Assembly (NCBI GenBank): GCA_007571115.1
Contig: RKSA01000201.1
Coordinates: forward strand, 1-9,650
Direction: 5' to 3'
DNA length: 9,650 nt
From: Gammaproteobacteria bacterium
Lineage (GTDB): Bacteria; Pseudomonadota; Gammaproteobacteria; Pseudomonadales; Pseudohongiellaceae
The notes under the pieces were generated by a model. That model was not told the origin of the DNA and made no database searches. It worked only from the letters and a program-made list of their open reading frames with translations. This document shows positions 5,561 to 9,650 of this stretch, piece by piece; position 1 is the first letter of the stretch, and each line of letters opens with the position of its first letter. The position numbers and the translations under genes are program-made.

Positions 5561-8462
5561 ATTCGCCTTGGTTGAGGATTGCCTCGATGATTCGCGCGCG
5601 TTCGGCGGCGATTTGCTCGCGCAGGGCCATGTCGTCCTGCAGATCGTAATACGGCACCCCCTCGACCCACGTCGTTTCGGCCACCGCGTAGATCGACAGC
5701 GGATGGGCCGACCAAAGCACGAGGTCGGCGTCCTTGCCGCGCCTGATGCTTCCCGTGCGGTCATCGAGGTGCAGCAGGATCGCCGGGTTCAAGGTGACGA
5801 GCTTGAGCGCGTCGATCTCGTTCATGCCGCCGTACTTGACCGCCTTGGCGGCTTCCTGGTTGAGCCGCCGCGCCATTTCGGCGTCATCGGAGTTGATCGC
5901 GACCATCACGCCGGCCTGCTGCATCAAGGCGGCGTTGTAGGGAATCGCGTAGCGCACTTCCCATTTGTAGGCCCACCAGTCGGAGAAGGTCGAGCCGCCG
6001 GCGCCGTGCCGCGCCATCTTGTCGGCGACCTTGTAGCCTTCGAGGATGTGGGTGAAGGTGTTGATATTGAAATCGAACCGCTCCGCCACGTGCATGAGCA
6101 TGTTGATTTCGGATTGCACATACGAGTGGCTGGTGACAAGGCGCTCGCCCCCGAGCACTTCGAGCATCGCCTCGTTGACGAGGTCGCGGCGCGGCGGCGC
6201 GGTCTCGCGCCGTTGCGAAGCCGAAAGGCCGTTGTACCGCTCCCAGGCCTGGCCGTATTCGCGGGCCTGGGAGAAGGCGTTGACGAACACCCGCTCGACT
6301 CCCATGCGAGTCTGCGGGTAGCGCACCGAAGCCGGATTGGTGCTGCGCTTGACGTTCTCACCGAGGGCGAACTTGATGAATTCAGGGGCGTCCTCGATGA
6401 GCAGCTCTTCGGCCGGGCCTCCCCAGCGCATCTTGACGATCGCCGACTGGCCGCCGATGGGGTTGGCCGAGCCGTGCAGAAGCTGCGCCGCCACCACGCC
6501 TCCGGCGAGATTGCGATAGAGATTGATATCCTCGGCGTCGACGACATCCTTCATTCGCACCATGCTCGAATTGGTTTGCCATTCGTTGATGCTGAACAGG
6601 GCGATATGCGAGTGCTCGTCGATGATTCCGGGGGTGAGGTGCTTTCCGGAACCATCGATCTCGACGGCGTTGCGCGCGCGGACGCCGTCGCCAAGCCTGG
6701 CGATGCGACCGTCGCGGACGAGCACGTCGGTGACGAGCACTCCCTCGTCCTCATTGGTCCAGACGGTGGCGCCGCGGACGACGAAGTCCTGGGCCTCGGG
6801 AATTTGCTCGCGACCGTAGGCAGTGAATGGATACAGCACCGGCGAAGGCAGTTCGGGCGCAGCCGCGATTTCGTCAGGCTCGTCGGCAGCCGCTGCCCCG
6901 ATCCGGGCCAGGCTCCAGGAAAGCGCCTCTCCGGCGGGAGTCAGCGCGTTGCCGCGCCAGCCGTCGGCCTCGCTCCAGCCGGAGAGGCGGATGCGGTTGC
7001 CCGAATCGTCCCAGGCGAAATCGAGCGCGATCAGGTCGTCGCCGAGCTCGATGCTGACGGCACTTGCATCGCCGTCGGGATCGAGGCGCGCACTGACTGC
7101 GGCGCCCTCGAGCTCGATTTCGAGCTGCCGGGTCGAGTCGCCGAGCACTAGTTCGTAACGGCCGGCGCGCTCCTCCCGCGAGGCGTTGAGCACGTAGCGA
7201 TTGCCGTGAATCCAGCTTTCCAGCAACACGTTGTCTGTCGCGAGCAGCTCGTCGCTGCTGATGAGGAAATTCGCCAAGGCGCCCGGGGCAAGCTGCCCGA
7301 CGAGTTCGGTCACGCCGAGAATTTCCGCAGGGATCCGGGTCAGCGCGGCGATCGCCGTGGCGGCCGGCAGGCCGTTGCTCACGGCCTTGCGCAGATTGGG
7401 CCAGAAATTGCCTTCAGCGCCGGTGCTGGTGATGGCGAAGCGAATTCCCTGCTCTGCCAGCAGGCGCGGATTGAAAGGAGCGAGCTCCCAATGCTTGAGT
7501 TCCTCGAAAGACACTTCGCCGGAGGCAAACGGGTCCGCCACGTCGGGAGCTTCGGGGAAGTCGAGGGGAACGATCAGGCTGGCGCCGGTGGCCTCGATTC
7601 GCTCGGCGCGGCGATAGCTGTCACCGCTGGTTTTCAGCGTGTACTGCACGCCGAACTCGTCGCCGACGCGATCAGCGGTCAAGGCCTCCTGCCAGTTGTC
7701 GACTTCCATGATCTGGGGCAGTCGCCGCGTGCGGTTCCACGCTTCCAGAGTCGAATCGGCGAATGGCCGCGGAAATTGCGCGTCGAACCATTCGGCGTCG
7801 AGCCAGGTCTGCCGCAGCAAGGCGAACGAGCCCATCAGCGAGCTGGGCATGTTCTGGATCGAGGTTCCCTTGTCGAGGGAGAAATGCGTCGCTGCCTCGG
7901 CAACGATGATCGATTCGGCGGCTCTTTCGTCGCCGAGGGTGACCAGGGCCGAAGTTCCCCGGGCGATGCCGTCGGGACGCAGGCTCAATACCGAGGTGAA
8001 ACCGCGCTGGCGATACGCTTCGCGGCGCTGCGGATCGGGAAGGAAGGCGGTGCTGGCGCCGAAGTCGGCACGGATCGCGTCATTGACGTTGCGCGCATGA
8101 TCGTCGGGGACGAGGTTCTCGGCGGCGCCATTGCTGTCCTCCTCGCGTTCGCGCTGCGGGATGCCGTAGTCGGTGTAGATGTCGATGAGGCCGGGGTAGA
8201 TGTGCTTGCCGTCGAGGTCGATGGCGAAGTAGCCGTCGGTCTCGGCGTCATCGTCGTCGTTGATCTCGACGATGCGCCCTTCGCGGACAAACAGATTGCC
8301 GCCGGTGAGCATTTCCCCGTCGGGCAGGTAGATGTTCGCGTTGAGAAACGCGTAGGCGCGAGCGCGCTCGTCGGCGATGCCGTTCGGCGGCAAGTTCTCT
8401 TGCGCCAGCACTGGCAGGCCGAACAGCATCGCTGCCGCTGACGCGAGGAGTCTGCCTTTCAT
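5559..8462 (-). CDS. exported protein with two amidohydrolase domains, N-terminal one degenerate
   Basis: A 967-residue protein with a Sec signal (core about residues 5-19; cleavage probably VLA|QE at 20), so periplasmic or secreted. Domain 1 (about 35-425) has the amidohydrolase start (FLNANIYLPDGEML, 39-52) and GKHIYPGLIDIYTDYG (85-100), where HxH is replaced by Y96-T97-D98. It ends with an amidohydrolase-type helix and strand (ATAIAALTRIPAEILGV, 368-384). A strand-rich linker domain (about 433-522) follows, then an acidic Ala/Glu/Asp stretch (523-538). Domain 2 (about 558-940) looks catalytic: GKHLTPGIIDEHSHI (606-620) gives H617 and H619, with further candidate ligands H663, H779 (TSHSY), H805 (THILEG) and D859/D860 (NSDDAE). 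It ends in VTLNPAILLHLDDRTGSIRRGKDADLVLW (889-917). It most resembles imidazolonepropionase-like/prolidase-type amidohydrolases; the substrate cannot be read from the sequence. The start is firm, with AAGGAGGT seven bases upstream. It is the first gene of the probable operon that continues into the 442-residue relative. Confidence 0.88.
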   Translation of the reverse strand: MKGRLLASAAAMLFGLPVLAQENLPPNGIADERARAYAFLNANIYLPDGEMLTGGNLFVREGRIVEINDDDDAETDGYFAIDLDGKHIYPGLIDIYTDYGIPQREREEDSNGAAENLVPDDHARNVNDAIRADFGASTAFLPDPQRREAYRQRGFTSVLSLRPDGIARGTSALVTLGDERAAESIIVAEAATHFSLDKGTSIQNMPSSLMGSFALLRQTWLDAEWFDAQFPRPFADSTLEAWNRTRRLPQIMEVDNWQEALTADRVGDEFGVQYTLKTSGDSYRRAERIEATGASLIVPLDFPEAPDVADPFASGEVSFEELKHWELAPFNPRLLAEQGIRFAITSTGAEGNFWPNLRKAVSNGLPAATAIAALTRIPAEILGVTELVGQLAPGALANFLISSDELLATDNVLLESWIHGNRYVLNASREERAGRYELVLGDSTRQLEIELEGAAVSARLDPDGDASAVSIELGDDLIALDFAWDDSGNRIRLSGWSEADGWRGNALTPAGEALSWSLARIGAAAADEPDEIAAAPELPSPVLYPFTAYGREQIPEAQDFVVRGATVWTNEDEGVLVTDVLVRDGRIARLGDGVRARNAVEIDGSGKHLTPGIIDEHSHIALFSINEWQTNSSMVRMKDVVDAEDINLYRNLAGGVVAAQLLHGSANPIGGQSAIVKMRWGGPAEELLIEDAPEFIKFALGENVKRSTNPASVRYPQTRMGVERVFVNAFSQAREYGQAWERYNGLSASQRRETAPPRRDLVNEAMLEVLGGERLVTSHSYVQSEINMLMHVAERFDFNINTFTHILEGYKVADKMARHGAGGSTFSDWWAYKWEVRYAIPYNAALMQQAGVMVAINSDDAEMARRLNQEAAKAVKYGGMNEIDALKLVTLNPAILLHLDDRTGSIRRGKDADLVLWSAHPLSIYAVAETTWVEGVPYYDLQDDMALREQIAAERARIIEAILNQGE

Positions 8463-8469
8463 GATTCGA

Positions 8470-8477
8470 ACCTCCTT
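8470..8477 (-). promoter_or_regulatory. strong ribosome-binding site of the two-domain amidohydrolase gene
   Basis: AAGGAGGT, a near-perfect anti-16S match, lies seven bases before the ATG at 8462. It is the best Shine-Dalgarno site in the window and suggests high translation of this gene. Confidence 0.85.
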
Positions 8478-8501
8478 ATCATTCTGGGATCTTGTTCGGA
8501 A

Positions 8502-8550
8502 CTTTTGTTCAAGGCTTTGGAACTCTCGTTAAAAGCTCTTGTTCAAAGCC
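8502..8550 (-). repeat. short direct and inverted repeats in the intergenic region
   Basis: In the 114 bases between the ligase stop and the amidohydrolase start, CTTTTGTTCAAGGC (8502-8515) recurs as CTCTTGTTCAAAGC (8536-8549), 12 of 14 bases identical, with a further CTTGTTC at 8491-8497. GGCTTTGGA (8513-8521) can also pair with 8542-8550, giving a 9-bp stem with one G-T pair and a 20-base loop. This could be a terminator stem for the ligase gene (no T-run follows it), or repeated operator half-sites for the amidohydrolase operon. No convincing -35/-10 pair was found on the minus strand here. Confidence 0.4.
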
Positions 8551-8576
8551 CTCTGGTTCGGGGCTGCCGATCCCGC

Positions 8577-9650
8577 TCAATCGTCCAGGCCGAGCTCTTC
8601 CCGGGTTTCCTCGATGGCAAGATCGACCACGTGCCTGAGCGCCTGCTCGCTCGTGTCGCCTTCAAGCTTGCGCAGGCGATACAGATCGATCTGCCGATCA
8701 GCGCCGGTTCCGCTGCGCACGATCTCGAGGCAATGGCGCAGTTCCGCAGCGCAGCCAAGCGCTGCGGCATCATCGGCAAGCTGCTCGACGAGCTCCTCGA
8801 CGTAATCCATGATGTCCTGCCGCCCTCCAGCGTCCCTGGCATTGCCGAAGAACGCGAGCACGCCGTAGCGCTGGGCGATCCAGCGATCCTCGGTGATGAT
8901 TTCGGTCAATGGTTCCGGCGGTAGTTCGCCTTGCCGGCAGGCGCGCGCGAGCCAGCGAATCAGGCAGGCGTACAGCGCCACCACGGCAAGCGCATCGCGG
9001 ATTCTCGTGCATACGTCGCAAATCCGCAATTCCACGGTCGGATAGCTATGCGAGGGGCGGATGTCCCACCAGAGTTCGCTGCCATTGTCGATGAAATTCA
9101 TGCGCCGGTACTCTTCGACCAGGGCGTTGAATTCCTCGCAGGAATAGAACGGATTCGGCATTCCGGTTCGAGGCAGTCCACCGGCGAGGTTGAGCCGGTA
9201 CGACTTGAATCCGGTGTCGCCGCCGGCGTTGAACGGCGAGGACGTCGACAGCGCGAGCAGCACCGGCAGGTAGCGGCGCAGCGCCGTCATCACGCGGATG
9301 CGGGTATCGGCATCGCCAAAACCCGCATGGATGTGCATGCCGCCGATGGTGAAGCGCCGCACCGACTCCTGGTAGACGAGAGCGAAGCGTTCATAGCGTT
9401 CGCGCGGCGTCACGGCGAGTTCCCGCCACGAAGTGAACGGATGCATCGACGCCGCCATCACTGCGGCGCCGCGGCTTTGCGCTGCCTGGGCAACGATGCG
9501 GCGAGTCTCCACGAGCGCCTCGCGAAGCTCCGTCACCGAGGAGCATACCTTGGTATTGGTCTCGATCTGCGAACGCAGGAACTCGCGAACGACCTTGTGC
9601 TCGCCCTTGTTGCGCTCGCAGTCGTCGAAGATCGCCTCGTCGGGGCTTAC
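8577..9650 (-). CDS. YbdK-type carboxylate-amine ligase (GCS2 family), 5' end outside the window
   Basis: The frame is open to the right edge, giving 357 visible codons; the real start lies beyond 9650. A GTG at 9536 would cut into conserved sequence and is not the start. The family (GCS2, glutamate-cysteine ligase type 2) joins a carboxylate to an amine using ATP; E. coli YbdK has weak glutamate-cysteine ligase activity. Motifs, numbered from the first visible codon, are GGMHIHAGF (103-111), SSPFNAGGDTGFKSYR (137-152), WWDIRPS (194-200) and PTVELRICD (204-212). MHPFTSWREL (69-78) replaces the usual THPF-type segment. The missing N-terminus should carry the GxEEE metal/ATP motif, so activity cannot be judged. 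YbdK is about 370 residues, so roughly 35-50 residues or more are missing. The visible part begins with ERNKGEHKVVREFL (12-25), which is more basic than I recall for YbdK. The gene is 114 bases upstream of the amidohydrolase operon on the same strand; a functional link is not evident. Confidence 0.85.
   Translation of the reverse strand, partial: VSPDEAIFDDCERNKGEHKVVREFLRSQIETNTKVCSSVTELREALVETRRIVAQAAQSRGAAVMAASMHPFTSWRELAVTPRERYERFALVYQESVRRFTIGGMHIHAGFGDADTRIRVMTALRRYLPVLLALSTSSPFNAGGDTGFKSYRLNLAGGLPRTGMPNPFYSCEEFNALVEEYRRMNFIDNGSELWWDIRPSHSYPTVELRICDVCTRIRDALAVVALYACLIRWLARACRQGELPPEPLTEIITEDRWIAQRYGVLAFFGNARDAGGRQDIMDYVEELVEQLADDAAALGCAAELRHCLEIVRSGTGADRQIDLYRLRKLEGDTSEQALRHVVDLAIEETREELGLDD

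Noticed and set aside
5418..7151. A 577-codon plus-strand open frame opposite the amidohydrolase genes
   Set aside because: It is antisense to two well-supported genes, starts inside one and has no recognisable domain. Long antisense frames are expected from strong G/C preference at third positions.
7206..8441. A 411-codon plus-strand open frame opposite the two-domain amidohydrolase
   Set aside because: It is a shadow of the minus-strand gene, with no domain and no matching ribosome-binding site.
8577..9536. A complete ligase gene starting at the GTG at 9536
   Set aside because: The frame continues upstream without a stop to the window edge with family-like sequence (ERNKGEHK and onward), so the gene is 5'-truncated by the window.

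Overview
The window is high-GC DNA from a Gram-negative bacterium. It encodes a lipobox lipoprotein, Sec-exported enzymes and a TorF-type outer-membrane porin. The porin family, the MqsA-like antitoxin domain and the amidohydrolase types fit an environmental gammaproteobacterium, but no rRNA or other marker gene is present, so this placement is inference. I found no tRNA, rRNA, CRISPR array, insertion sequence or phage gene.

Left part (1-3379), plus strand. A short leader may hold the first codons of a divergent gene (43-1, minus) and a sigma70-like promoter (131-159). It is followed by a lipoprotein of the N-acyl-D-amino-acid deacylase family (190-1905). Fifteen bases later comes a 75-residue zinc-finger protein that looks like an MqsA antitoxin cut off at the linker before its helix-turn-helix domain (1921-2148). 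Next is a 391-residue protein with an N-terminal AlbA_2 (Schlafen-type) domain and a C-terminal RecG-like/HATPase_c_4 domain (2204-3379). No MqsR- or DUF4258-type toxin gene accompanies the zinc-finger protein.

Right part (3468-9650), minus strand. Reading leftward from the right edge there is a 5'-truncated YbdK-type carboxylate-amine ligase (9650-8577) and a 114-base intergenic stretch with short repeats. A probable operon follows: a 967-residue exported protein made of two amidohydrolase domains (8462-5559), a 442-residue exported amidohydrolase-like protein starting 13 bases later (5545-4217), and a TorF-family porin 77 bases further on (4139-3468). The two blocks converge at 3380-3467, where there is a hairpin.

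Functionally the window is dominated by exported amidohydrolase folds. There are four such domains in three genes, beside an outer-membrane protein. In three of the four the metal-binding HxH motif after the PG(F/L/I) turn is replaced; only the C-terminal domain of the 967-residue protein keeps it. The most system-like unit is the truncated MqsA-like domain with the AlbA_2/HATPase protein, which may be a rebuilt regulatory or antitoxin-derived module.
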